Shown here: one piece after another, positions 1 to 9,191 of the stretch
Layout: the number at the start of each line of letters is the position of its first letter
How positions within the stretch are numbered: position 1 is the stretch's first letter
Assembly (NCBI GenBank): GCA_049614485.1
Contig: JBMZDR010000006.1
Span: 41,342-105,341 of the forward strand
Direction: 5' to 3'
DNA: 64,000 bases
Source of the DNA: GCA-2733415 sp049614485
GTDB lineage: Bacteria > Bacteroidota > Bacteroidia > Flavobacteriales > Flavobacteriaceae
Program-made: the position numbers and the translations under genes
The notes under the pieces: generated by a model
Seen by the model: only the letters and a program-made list of their open reading frames with translations
Told to the model about the DNA's origin: nothing
The model's database searches: none

Positions 1-1
1 A

Positions 2-949
2 GCAGTTACAAATGCTAGAATTACAGATATTGGTCAATATAAAACAGGGTTAATATCTTCTACTAGTGTGGGAGGTATGGATATGACTGAAAAGTATTAC
101 TATGATTATCTAGAAAATGAAGCAACAAGAAAATATATTGATGGCCATCATGCTGGAGATTCTACACAAAAAATTGCTGATTTATTAGGCATTAAACAAG
201 GTTTAGTAACCACAATAAGTACAGCATGTTCATCTGCAGCAAACGCTATTATGCTTGGTGCAAGACTTATAAAGTCAGGAGAATTAGATAGGGTTATAGT
301 TGGTGGTAAAGACTGTTTGTCAAAATTTACTATTAATGGATTTAAATCCTTAATGATTCTTTCAGATACTTATAGCACCCCTTTTGATGAACACAGAAAA
401 GGATTGAATTTAGGAGAGGCTGCTGCATATTTAGTTTTAGAGTCTGATAAAGTTCTTAAAGAAGACAATAAAAAAGTACTAGCCTATGTAAAGGGTTACG
501 GAAATGCTAATGATGCATTTCATCAAACCGCATCATCAGAAAACGGAGATGGTGCAACCCTTGCAATGCAACAAGCATTAAAAGTTGCTAATATTCAACC
601 AGAATCTATTGATTATATCAACGCTCATGGCACGGCAACTGGTAATAATGATTTATCTGAAGGACGAGCAATTCAACGCGTTTTTGGAACTAAGGTACCT
701 GATTTTAGTTCTACAAAAGCTTATACTGGGCATACTCTTGCTGCGGCCGGAGCTATAGAAGCCGTTTTTTCAATACTGGCGTTACAAAATAATGTAGTTT
801 ATCCAAATTTGAATTTTAAAACTCAAATGAAAGAATTTACACTAACACCACAAACAACTTTAAAAAACAAAAAAATACACACCGTATTGTCTAATTCATT
901 AGGGTTTGGAGGTAATTGTTCATCACTAATTTTTTCTAAAAAACAATAA
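2..949 (+). CDS. Beta-ketoacyl-ACP synthase (KAS II/FabF-like), 5' end beyond window
   Basis: Condensing enzyme of the thiolase fold, expected to elongate an ACP-bound polyene chain by decarboxylative condensation with malonyl-ACP. The frame is open from base 2 with no convincing start; the GTG at 68 lies inside the conserved 'TSVGGMDM' stretch, so the true start is upstream of the window. The full Cys-His-His triad is visible: Cys in 'STACSSAANA' (codon 227-229), His in 'NAHGTATG' (626-628) and His in 'YTGHTLAAAG' (731-733). It overlaps the next gene by one base (TAATG), which signals translational coupling. By context it is the active ketosynthase of the flexirubin/aryl-polyene operon. The fold call is secure; the pathway role is inferred from neighbours. 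Confidence 0.93.
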   Translation, partial: AVTNARITDIGQYKTGLISSTSVGGMDMTEKYYYDYLENEATRKYIDGHHAGDSTQKIADLLGIKQGLVTTISTACSSAANAIMLGARLIKSGELDRVIVGGKDCLSKFTINGFKSLMILSDTYSTPFDEHRKGLNLGEAAAYLVLESDKVLKEDNKKVLAYVKGYGNANDAFHQTASSENGDGATLAMQQALKVANIQPESIDYINAHGTATGNNDLSEGRAIQRVFGTKVPDFSSTKAYTGHTLAAAGAIEAVFSILALQNNVVYPNLNFKTQMKEFTLTPQTTLKNKKIHTVLSNSLGFGGNCSSLIFSKKQ

Positions 950-2010
950 TGAAAACAGTTTATATCAATAGCGCATCTTCAATATCTGCTCAGCATACAT
1001 TTGATAACTCTGAATTTTTGGAAGATGTAATAGTGTTTGATGAAACAGTATTTCCGGTTGTAAACCCTAATTATAAAGAATTTATTTCACCTGCTGCTGC
1101 AAGGAGAATGGCTAAGGGTGTAAAAATGGCGTCAGTTGCTTCAAAATTAGCGTTAAATGAAGCAGACCTAAAAAATGTAGATGCTATTATTACTGGCACA
1201 GGAATGGGGTGCGTTAGAGACTCTGAGAAATTTGTAAGTGCTATAATTGACAATAATGAACTATACTTAACACCAACGTCATTCATTCAATCAACACACA
1301 ACACTGTTGGAGGTCAAATAGCATTGGATATTAATTGTAAGGGGTATAATTTTACATATGTACATTCAAGCGTATCATTTGAATCGGCGTTATTAGATGC
1401 TAAATTGATGTTGGCGTGTAATGAGGCTACTAATATTTTAATTGGTGGTGTTGATGAGTTAGGTGAGCATACCATAAAAACACATCGATTAATTAATCAT
1501 ATAAAGCAAGAATCAATAAGGTCATTAGAATTATTAAATTCAAAAACTAAAGGCGCAATGTTCAGTGAAGGCGCAAATTTCTTTATATTGAGTAATGAAC
1601 AGACAGAAAACACTTATGCAGAAGTCCTATCTGTAAAAATATATAACACACTTACTGAACATATTTCTGAACTCGTTAAACGTTTTTTAAACGATAATGG
1701 ACTTGAAATTAGTGCTGTAGATGTTGTTGTTTTAGGTAATAATGGAGATGTAAGCTATGACGGAGTATATACTTCTTTAGGACAAGAAGTGTTTTCAAAT
1801 ACACCACAAGTGTATTATAAACATTTGTGTGGTGAATTTAATACAGCCTCATCTTTCGGTTTTTGGTTAGGGGCTAAAATTTTAAAAAATCAAAGAATTC
1901 CGAAAGCTGTTCAGTTAAATACAGTTGTGAATAATACAATTGACTATGTTCTTTTGTACAATCAATATAAGGGAGAAAATCATAGTTTAACATTGTTACA
2001 TAGATGTTAA
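949..2010 (+). CDS. Ketosynthase-like protein without catalytic Cys (chain-length-factor-like)
   Basis: A 353-residue protein with a thiolase-fold layout ('ISPAAARRMAKG', 'DAIITGTGMGC', 'TPTSFIQSTHNTVGGQIA', 'ILIGGVDEL'). At the position where ketosynthases carry the nucleophilic Cys it reads 'TYVHSSVSFESAL', so the Cys appears to be Ser. The C-terminal His motifs are not recognisable. This pattern is typical of KS-beta/chain-length-factor partners, which form heterodimers with an active KS. The partner is presumably the preceding gene, to which it is coupled by a one-base overlap. It overlaps the next gene by 7 bases. A role in setting polyene length is inference. Confidence 0.8.
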   Translation: MKTVYINSASSISAQHTFDNSEFLEDVIVFDETVFPVVNPNYKEFISPAAARRMAKGVKMASVASKLALNEADLKNVDAIITGTGMGCVRDSEKFVSAIIDNNELYLTPTSFIQSTHNTVGGQIALDINCKGYNFTYVHSSVSFESALLDAKLMLACNEATNILIGGVDELGEHTIKTHRLINHIKQESIRSLELLNSKTKGAMFSEGANFFILSNEQTENTYAEVLSVKIYNTLTEHISELVKRFLNDNGLEISAVDVVVLGNNGDVSYDGVYTSLGQEVFSNTPQVYYKHLCGEFNTASSFGFWLGAKILKNQRIPKAVQLNTVVNNTIDYVLLYNQYKGENHSLTLLHRC

Positions 2011-2768
2011 AGTTCAAAACAATAAATAGCATTACTGTAATTTTATTACTTCTCGTGATACTTTTAAACATGTCTTATTGGTATTTGATAATACTACTGT
2101 TTTTATGGTGTGTTGTAACTATAATTGGTTCATTTAATATAAAATGGAATTATCATTTAAACTCTTTAAATAGTAATTATAGTATTGAAAATAATTATAT
2201 AGGACTAACTTTTGATGATGGCCCCAACGAGGAGTTTACCCCACAAGTTTTAAAACTATTAAAAGCGCATAATGCAAAGGCAACATTCTTTTGTATAGGC
2301 AAACATATTAAACAGCATCCTGAATTGTTTCAGAACATTATTGATGAAGGGCATACGGTAGGTAATCATACGTATACTCATGATAAGCAATTCGGTTTTT
2401 TTAATACAAAACGGGTAGTTTCTGAGTTATTTGAAACAAGTACAGTCATTAAAAATGCATCAGGATTGAATGTGGTATTATTTAGGCCACCTTATGGAGT
2501 AACTAACCCAAGTATCGCAAATGCAGTTAAAAAATCTGATTTAAAATCTATAGGATGGAGTGTTCGTACGTTAGATACAACGTCAAAATCAAAAAAATCA
2601 ATTATAGAATCAGTTCAAAGAAAAGTCAAAAAAGGAGATGTAATTTTATTACATGATACCAGTACAAAATCAATAGAGGTTTTGGAACAGTTGTTGGTAC
2701 TCTTAAAGGAAAAACAACTTGAACCTGTTACTATACCAACATTATTTAATATAAAAGCCTATGCGTAA
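2004..2768 (+). CDS. Polysaccharide deacetylase family protein (NodB/CE4)
   Basis: A 254-residue protein with about two N-terminal membrane segments (residues 10-45) followed by a NodB homology domain. Motif 1 is 'LTFDDGPNEEFTP' (catalytic and metal Asp pair), motif 2 is 'HTVGNHTYTH' (metal His pair), motif 3 is 'FRPPYG', and 'GDVILLHDT' is the late His motif, so the metal-dependent deacetylase site looks intact. Family members remove N- or O-acetyl groups from glycans. In this operon the substrate could be a lipid-linked or ester intermediate rather than a polysaccharide; that is inference. It overlaps both neighbours by a few bases. Confidence 0.88.
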   Translation: MLKFKTINSITVILLLLVILLNMSYWYLIILLFLWCVVTIIGSFNIKWNYHLNSLNSNYSIENNYIGLTFDDGPNEEFTPQVLKLLKAHNAKATFFCIGKHIKQHPELFQNIIDEGHTVGNHTYTHDKQFGFFNTKRVVSELFETSTVIKNASGLNVVLFRPPYGVTNPSIANAVKKSDLKSIGWSVRTLDTTSKSKKSIIESVQRKVKKGDVILLHDTSTKSIEVLEQLLVLLKEKQLEPVTIPTLFNIKAYA

Positions 2769-3378
2769 TATCATATACCTGTTTTTTTTGTTTGTAGGTA
2801 TGCTACAAGCACAAACTAAAATGACGCATAAAGAAACTGTTGCATTAAAAAGTAAGGTTAAATCACAATCTGAACTTACTAAAACAATTAATAGTGACTT
2901 TACACAATACAAGCACTTAGATTTTTTATCAAATGATATTGTTACAAGTGGTAAATTAAAGTTTAAAGCTCCAAATTTAGTTAAGTGGGAGTATGTGAAG
3001 CCATTTAAGTATGCTGTGATTTTTAAAAATGAGAATCTTCATATTAATGATGAAGGCCATAAAAGTGACATAAATTTAAGTGCAAGCAAGCTGTTTAAGA
3101 AGTTAAATCACCTAATAATTAATAGTGTAAAAGGTGATATGTTTAATGAAAATGAGTTTGAAATTCAGTACTTCAAAGCAGAAAATCAATATGATGTATC
3201 TTTTATTCCATTAAATAAAAAAATAGCGAAATACATAAAAGAATTTCGCATTTTGTTTAATGTCAAAGGAGAGGTGTTACAAATAAAAATGATTGAACCT
3301 ACAGATGATTACACAAGAATTGTGTTTTATAACAGAACTTTAAATAAACCAATTCCTGATGCGCTATTTACTCATTAG
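2761..3378 (+). CDS. LolA-like periplasmic outer-membrane lipoprotein carrier
   Basis: A 205-residue protein with a signal peptide (residues 1-18, ending 'GMLQAQ') and a LolA-like beta-sheet body: 'INSDFTQYKHLDFLSNDIVTSGKLKFKAPNLVKW' style spacing followed by 'EYVKPFKYAVIFKN'. LolA-fold proteins shuttle acylated molecules across the periplasm. Such paralogs recur in aryl-polyene/flexirubin clusters, where they are thought to help move the pigment lipid to the outer membrane. It overlaps the deacetylase (8 bases) and the next lipoprotein gene (20 bases). This is a cluster-specific paralog, not necessarily the housekeeping LolA. Confidence 0.82.
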   Translation: MRNIIYLFFLFVGMLQAQTKMTHKETVALKSKVKSQSELTKTINSDFTQYKHLDFLSNDIVTSGKLKFKAPNLVKWEYVKPFKYAVIFKNENLHINDEGHKSDINLSASKLFKKLNHLIINSVKGDMFNENEFEIQYFKAENQYDVSFIPLNKKIAKYIKEFRILFNVKGEVLQIKMIEPTDDYTRIVFYNRTLNKPIPDALFTH

Positions 3379-3970
3379 TATACTTTTTTGTGTTGTAAGT
3401 TGTACATCATATATTAAAAAAAACAATTATACCAATGTTGCTGTTGATAGTCAATTGGTTAAAAACGCGTATTTTTCAAATCAAGAAAAAGACTATGTTT
3501 ATAAAGCTAAAATAAACGTTTACAACAATTATTTTGGAGGGGTATTTATTGTTAAGAAAATAGCCGATTTAAATCATAGAATAGTTTTTACAACTGAAAT
3601 GGGCGCCAAAATTTTTGATTTTTCATTCTATAAGGATGAGTTTAAAGTTAATTATATAATTGATGAATTAAATAAAAAAATTCTTCTGAATGTTTTAGAA
3701 AAAGATTTTAGAGTTTTGGTGCGTGAATCACAGCAAGTAATTAGCAAATCAGAAAAACACGGTGTTCATATACTAGAAACAAAAATTAATAATAAAACGT
3801 ACTTTTATAAGCTGTTAAATAATGACGTGTTAAAAAGTATTGTTAGGGTAAATAACGGAAAAGAAAAAGTTCAGTTTCTATTCTTGAATATTCATGAGGC
3901 AACTGCAAAAAATATTCAGATATTGCATTCTAATATAAAGTTGGACATAAATTTAAAGTCTATCAATTAA
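3359..3970 (+). CDS. Small lipoprotein of pigment cluster, unknown function
   Basis: A 203-residue protein with a lipoprotein signal: a short hydrophobic N-terminus ending in the lipobox 'CVVSC' with Cys at residue 15. The rest is predicted mostly beta and carries no motif I can name. The gene overlaps the LolA-like gene by 20 bases and the dehydratase by one base, so it is co-expressed with the pigment genes. Its position next to a LolA-like carrier suggests a LolB-like acceptor at the outer membrane. That is inference from context only. Confidence 0.75.
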   Translation: MRYLLISILFCVVSCTSYIKKNNYTNVAVDSQLVKNAYFSNQEKDYVYKAKINVYNNYFGGVFIVKKIADLNHRIVFTTEMGAKIFDFSFYKDEFKVNYIIDELNKKILLNVLEKDFRVLVRESQQVISKSEKHGVHILETKINNKTYFYKLLNNDVLKSIVRVNNGKEKVQFLFLNIHEATAKNIQILHSNIKLDINLKSIN

Positions 3971-4335
3971 TGTTATTAAACGATTTTTATAAAATAAATG
4001 AATTAGAAACAGTTGATAAAATTACAACTGCTATAATTACGATAAATAAAAACCATAAAATTTTCAAAGGTCATTTCCCAAATAACCCTGTAACACCAGG
4101 GGTTTGTATGATGCAAATTATTAAGGAAATTACAGAGGCGGTAGTAATGAAAAAATTAGTTATGATAACCTCTAGTAATGTAAAGTTTATGGCAATTATA
4201 AATCCGTTTAAAACTCCAGAGTTAGTGTTAACAATCAACATATCTTCTACTAATGATGGGTATAAAATTAAAAACAGTTCAAAATTTAATGATACAGAAG
4301 CTTTAAAGTTAACGGCTGTTTATAAAGTAGTTTAA
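3970..4335 (+). CDS. Hotdog-fold 3-hydroxyacyl-ACP dehydratase-like protein (FabZ/ApeI-like)
   Basis: A 121-residue single hotdog domain with the FabZ signature 'GHFPNNPVTPGV' (residues 34-45). The catalytic His is present (H35). Aligning with the FabZ half of the LpxC-FabZ protein in this same window (GHFPGAPVMPGVLQIEA) puts the catalytic Glu at residue 49, where this protein has Gln. Its expected role is dehydration of 3-hydroxyacyl-ACP during polyene chain building. It overlaps the lipoprotein gene by one base. The fold is confident; activity is uncertain because of the Glu-to-Gln change. Confidence 0.85.
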   Translation: MLLNDFYKINELETVDKITTAIITINKNHKIFKGHFPNNPVTPGVCMMQIIKEITEAVVMKKLVMITSSNVKFMAIINPFKTPELVLTINISSTNDGYKIKNSSKFNDTEALKLTAVYKVV

Positions 4336-4338
4336 GTA

Positions 4339-5520
4339 GTGCATACAGACGATATTTCAAATAAAATTATCAAATTACAATGTTGCGTATTAATACCAAC
4401 ATATAATAATGAACGTACACTAAAAAGAGTTATAGATGGCGTTTTAAAGTATACTGATCATATAATAATTGTTAATGACGGAGCTACAGATTCTACTTCT
4501 GAGCTATTAAAAAACTATACAAATATTGAGCAAATTCATTTTTATGAAAATAAAGGTAAAGGAGTTGCTTTGCGTGAAGGTTTTAAAAAAGCACATGAGC
4601 TAGGCTATGCCTATGCAATAACGATAGATTCTGATGGTCAGCATTACCCAGAGGATATAGAGGTATTTATAACAGAAATTGAAAAAGAACCTGGGAGTTT
4701 ATTGATTGGAGATAGAAATATGACTCAGCAGGGGATCCCTAGAAAAAGTAGTTTCGGAAATAATTTTTCTAATTTTTGGTACACTTTTGAAACAGGGGTA
4801 AAACTTACCGATACACAATCTGGTTTCAGGTTATATCCGTTAAAACATTTGGCACAACTAAATTATTATACAACTAAGTTTGAATTTGAAATTGAAGTCA
4901 TTGTTCGCGCCTCATGGAAGGGTATAAACGTTAGAAATGTACCGATTAAAGTTTTGTATGATGAAACTGAACGGGTATCACACTTTAGACCAATAAAAGA
5001 CTTTACACGCATTAGTATTTTAAATACTGTTTTAGTATTAATTGCTTTACTCTATATTAAGCCTCGAGATTTTTTTAGAAAATTAAAAAAAAAAGGGCTT
5101 AAGCGTTTTTTTATAGAAGATTTCCTGAAAAGTTCTGACTCAAAAGAGAAAAAAGCATTGTCCATAGCTTTAGGAGTTTTTATTGGAATTGCACCATTTT
5201 GGGGCTTTCAAACTGTGTTGGTATTGTTTTTAGCAATGGTGTTAAAACTAAATAAGCTTATTGCATTTACCTTTTCAAATATCAGTTTGCCTATTTTTAT
5301 ACCAATAATTATATACTGTAGCCTACGTATGGGAGCGTTTTTACTTAATACGACACCTGCAATAACAACAATAAGTAGTATTGATATAACTAATATGAAT
5401 CTTAAAACCCACCTAACTCAGTATATTTTAGGAAGTTTTTCGTTGGCAATTTTATTAGCTTTGGTTTTTGGATTTACCGGATATTTAATTTTATACATTT
5501 TCAATAGAAAAAAAGGATAG
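4339..5520 (+). CDS. Family 2 glycosyltransferase fused to a DUF2062 membrane domain
   Basis: A 393-residue protein starting at a GTG three bases after the previous stop. Residues 13-235 are a DPM-type GT2 domain: 'VLIPTYNNERTL', then 'IVNDGATDST', and the DxD motif D97-S-D99 in 'TIDSDGQHYPED'. Residues 265-390 match DUF2062, a hydrophobic domain with 'ALGVFIGIAPFWGFQT' and 'ANISLPIFIPIIIY'-like segments, giving about three membrane helices. GT2-DUF2062 proteins are recurrent members of aryl-polyene and flexirubin clusters; the acceptor is not known from sequence. It overlaps the MMPL gene by one base (TAGTG). Confidence 0.87.
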   Translation: MHTDDISNKIIKLQCCVLIPTYNNERTLKRVIDGVLKYTDHIIIVNDGATDSTSELLKNYTNIEQIHFYENKGKGVALREGFKKAHELGYAYAITIDSDGQHYPEDIEVFITEIEKEPGSLLIGDRNMTQQGIPRKSSFGNNFSNFWYTFETGVKLTDTQSGFRLYPLKHLAQLNYYTTKFEFEIEVIVRASWKGINVRNVPIKVLYDETERVSHFRPIKDFTRISILNTVLVLIALLYIKPRDFFRKLKKKGLKRFFIEDFLKSSDSKEKKALSIALGVFIGIAPFWGFQTVLVLFLAMVLKLNKLIAFTFSNISLPIFIPIIIYCSLRMGAFLLNTTPAITTISSIDITNMNLKTHLTQYILGSFSLAILLALVFGFTGYLILYIFNRKKG

Positions 5521-8500
5521 TGGAGCATTTTTTTTATCACATATTTAAAATTATACAAAAACATAAAGTTGTTTCATTTTGTAGTGTTACAATGGTCTTT
5601 TTTATGTTAATTTTTGTGTCTTCAAAACTAAATTTTGAAGAGGATATTACAAAATTAATTCCAGAAACTGAAAGAACTGAACTCCTTAACAAGGTGTTAA
5701 ACCAAGTAGATTTTGCTGATAAAATAGTGGTGCATTTAACTGTAGAAAATAATGGTGATAGCGATGATTTAACACAAGCGGCAACAGAGCTTAAACAGGC
5801 GTTAGAGTTGAAATGTAAACCGTACATTTCAGAAATTCAAGGAGTTGTTAATGATGATACTATAGAACAAACTTTAGAGTTTGTATATAATAACTTACCG
5901 TTGTTTTTAAGTTCTGAAGACTATAAAAAGATAGAACAGAAACTGACAAAAAAGGAACTAAAACAAACCACCGCCAATAATTATAAATCATTGATTTCGC
6001 CCTCAGGGTTTGTAACTAGAAATTCGATATTAAAAGATCCTCTTGGAATAACACTTTTAGGGGTACAAAAACTTAAGGAGTTGCAGTTAGGGGATGAATT
6101 TATTGTGCAAAACGGATTTGTTGTCACACAAAACAAAAAAGACTTATTACTATTTATAAAACCTAAATTAGCTCCCAATGAAACAGATAAAAACACTGCG
6201 TTTGTGGCTGTTTTAAATGATTTAAAGACGAGTTTAAATCATCAATATAATAAAAAAGTTTCGGTAAGTTATTATGGTGCAACAATGATAGCAGTTGCAA
6301 ATGCTAACCAAATAAAAAAAGATATACAATTAACTGTAAGTGTTGCATTATCTGTTTTATTCATAATCCTGATTGTGTTTTACAAACGCTTAAGTATACC
6401 GATAATACTATTTATACCAACAGTGTTTGGAGCGCTATTAGCAATATCATTTTTATACTTGTTTAGAGGAACTATTTCTGCAATTTCAATTGGTATTGGA
6501 TCTATACTGCTTGGAATAACATTAGATTTTTCATTACATATTTTAACACACTATAGAAATAATTCTGATGTAAGTAAATTATATAAAAATGTGACTAAGC
6601 CTATAGTGATGAGTAGCATTACTACTGCAATGGCATTCTTATGTCTATTATTTGTAAAGTCAAGAGCCTTACAAGATTTAGGGCTTTTTGCTGCGATAAG
6701 TGTTTTAGGAGCTTCTTTTAGCGCTTTAATTATAATTCCGCATTTATATAGGGGAGGTAAAACGAAGTTGCAAAAAAAAAATACAGTAATAGATGCATTT
6801 GCTAGCTACAGTTTTAGTAAAAATAAAGTATTAGTAATAATCTGTTTGCTTTTATCTATTTCTGCAGCATTTATGTATTCAAAAGTTGTGTTTGATAAGG
6901 ATATTTCAAAGATGAATTATCAAACAGAAGAACTATTACATGAAGAAACTGTATTGAATAATTTATTAAATACGACATCAAAATCACTCTATATCATAGC
7001 ACATTCCAACACCTTAGATAATGCATTGGAAGAAAACGAAACGGTTTATGCAGCGTTAAAGAAGTTGAAAGAGGCAAAAAAAATTAAGAGTTTCAGTTCC
7101 GTAGCTTCAGTAATTTTGAGTGAAAAAAATCAGGAAATTAAAATTAATTCTTGGGAGAATTTTTGGACTAAAAACAAACAAAAACGCACTCAAACAAACC
7201 TGATAAATGAAGGAGCTGTTTTTGGTTTTAAACCAACATCTTTTAATAAATTTTATAATAAAATTAATCAAAAACCTAAGGTTATAGACTTGTCAACCTA
7301 CTCTGATGTTAGTGCTTTAAATACAAAAGAATTTATAGCAAATACAAATGAGTTTTATACTGTTTTATCTTCGTGCAAGGTTAAAGACGCGTATTTGAAG
7401 GAGGTAAAATCACTTTTTTCAGGAAATGAAAACATTATTGTTATTGATAGACAAGCAATGAATGAAACATTCTTAAAGTCATTTAAAGACAATTTTAATA
7501 CGTTGTTAGGATACTCATTTATGGCAGTAATTCTTGTTCTATTAGTGTTTTTTAAACGGTTAGAATTAGTGATAATTACAGTTATTCCAATAGTTTTAAC
7601 CTGGTTAATAACTTTAGGAATTATGGGAGTGTTTGGCATAACATTTAATATATTCAATATAATTATTTCAACATTTATTTTTGGATTAGGGGTGGATTAT
7701 GCAATTTTTATGACCAATGGCTTGGTTAAAGAATACGAAACAGGAGAGGTGTATTTGCCGGTATATAGAACATCAATCATATTATCTGTAATAACAACTA
7801 TTTTAGGAGTAGGGGTGTTAATTTTTGCTAAGCACCCAGCGCTACATTCTATAGCATCAGTTTGTTTAATAGGAATAGGAATTGCGTTGTTAACTACTTT
7901 TGTAATACAACCTATCGTTTTTAAAGCACTAATTACTAATAGAGCAAAAAATGGTTTAGCGCCGTTAGAGTTAAGAAAAACACTTCACTCATTTGTATCT
8001 TTTGCATTTTACGGACTGGGAGGGATGTTATTATCATTACTAGCAATAACAGTATTAAGGATATTACCATTTAATAAAAAAATAAAGTTCAAATGGTTGC
8101 ATAATACCATGGCAAACTTAGCGACATCAGTTTTATACAGTAACCCTTTTGTAAATAAAAAAGTTATTTTAAACAATGAGTTGTTTGAAAAGCAAGCGGT
8201 TATTATAGCTAATCACACCTCCTTTTTAGACACATTAGCAATTGCTTTAGTTACACCTAAAGTTATATTTTTAGTGAATGATTGGGTTTATAAATCTCCA
8301 ATATTTGGTCAATTGGCTAAAGTAGCAGGTTATTATCCAGTGTCAAGTGGCGTAGAAGGAAGTCTTGATCATTTAAAAGAAAAAATAAACCAAGGGTATT
8401 CTCTTGTTGTTTTTCCAGAGGGCAAACGTATGTATTCAAATAAAATAGGACGGTTTCGTAAAGGGGCTTTCTATTTGGCTCAAGAGCTTGAGTTAGATGT

Positions 8501-9191
8501 TTTACCATTATACATTCATGGTAATTCTGAAGTATTACCAAAAGGAGATTATATAATTTATAACGGATCAATAACTGTAAAATCAGGTGATCGAATTTCT
8601 ATGAATGACCCTAAAATTGGCCATTCTATAAAAGATAAAACAAAAAGTATAAGCCAACTCTTTAAAAGCGAATTCCAACACTTACGCGAAGAATTAGAAC
8701 ATCCAAACTATTTTAAACAACGTGTGTTAAGTAATTTTTTATATAAATCAGAAGTCATTACTAAAGCTGTAAAAAAAGACTTGGTTGAAAATATAAAAAC
8801 CTATAATGACATTTCAAAATTAATAGCTCTAAACGCTAAACTTGTTCATGTAGCTAATGATTATGGACAACTAGATTTACTACTTAATTACTATAGTAAC
8901 ACACGTAAAATTTATACATATATATCAAATGTAGAACAGCGAAAAATAGCTGTAAATAACTTTATAGGAAAGGACAGAAGTATCAGTTATTTAAATGAAT
9001 TAATATTGCCCGAATTAATAGATACTCTACTGATATCAACACCAACATCATTAGAGGGGTTAGATATTAAGTCGGTTACTACAATTATTATTTTAAACCA
9101 ATGCATTGAGCCTACGTTGTTTTTAAATCAGCACTATACAATTACTTATAATGAGCGGGCAATTACCGTTTTGTTAAAGGATAAGAATTAA
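5520..9191 (+). CDS. MMPL/RND-family exporter fused to lysophospholipid acyltransferase, with a C-terminal extension
   Basis: A 1223-residue protein beginning at a GTG. Residues 1-830 are an MMPL-type exporter: two repeats, each with a periplasmic loop ('NFEEDITKLIPETE'; 'DKDISKMNYQTEE') and about six membrane helices, for example 'ISIGIGSILLGITLDFSLHIL'. Residues about 870-1060 are a PlsC-like acyltransferase with HX4D at H899-D904 ('NHTSFLD') and 'FPEG' at 965-968. After residue 1080 there is an extension in which 'LVHVANDYGQLDLLLNYY' (from about 1108) resembles a worn methyltransferase motif I. In aryl-polyene systems exporter and acyltransferase act in placing the pigment lipid in the outer membrane; here they are one chain. 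Confidence 0.9.
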   Translation: MEHFFYHIFKIIQKHKVVSFCSVTMVFFMLIFVSSKLNFEEDITKLIPETERTELLNKVLNQVDFADKIVVHLTVENNGDSDDLTQAATELKQALELKCKPYISEIQGVVNDDTIEQTLEFVYNNLPLFLSSEDYKKIEQKLTKKELKQTTANNYKSLISPSGFVTRNSILKDPLGITLLGVQKLKELQLGDEFIVQNGFVVTQNKKDLLLFIKPKLAPNETDKNTAFVAVLNDLKTSLNHQYNKKVSVSYYGATMIAVANANQIKKDIQLTVSVALSVLFIILIVFYKRLSIPIILFIPTVFGALLAISFLYLFRGTISAISIGIGSILLGITLDFSLHILTHYRNNSDVSKLYKNVTKPIVMSSITTAMAFLCLLFVKSRALQDLGLFAAISVLGASFSALIIIPHLYRGGKTKLQKKNTVIDAFASYSFSKNKVLVIICLLLSISAAFMYSKVVFDKDISKMNYQTEELLHEETVLNNLLNTTSKSLYIIAHSNTLDNALEENETVYAALKKLKEAKKIKSFSSVASVILSEKNQEIKINSWENFWTKNKQKRTQTNLINEGAVFGFKPTSFNKFYNKINQKPKVIDLSTYSDVSALNTKEFIANTNEFYTVLSSCKVKDAYLKEVKSLFSGNENIIVIDRQAMNETFLKSFKDNFNTLLGYSFMAVILVLLVFFKRLELVIITVIPIVLTWLITLGIMGVFGITFNIFNIIISTFIFGLGVDYAIFMTNGLVKEYETGEVYLPVYRTSIILSVITTILGVGVLIFAKHPALHSIASVCLIGIGIALLTTFVIQPIVFKALITNRAKNGLAPLELRKTLHSFVSFAFYGLGGMLLSLLAITVLRILPFNKKIKFKWLHNTMANLATSVLYSNPFVNKKVILNNELFEKQAVIIANHTSFLDTLAIALVTPKVIFLVNDWVYKSPIFGQLAKVAGYYPVSSGVEGSLDHLKEKINQGYSLVVFPEGKRMYSNKIGRFRKGAFYLAQELELDVLPLYIHGNSEVLPKGDYIIYNGSITVKSGDRISMNDPKIGHSIKDKTKSISQLFKSEFQHLREELEHPNYFKQRVLSNFLYKSEVITKAVKKDLVENIKTYNDISKLIALNAKLVHVANDYGQLDLLLNYYSNTRKIYTYISNVEQRKIAVNNFIGKDRSISYLNELILPELIDTLLISTPTSLEGLDIKSVTTIIILNQCIEPTLFLNQHYTITYNERAITVLLKDKN

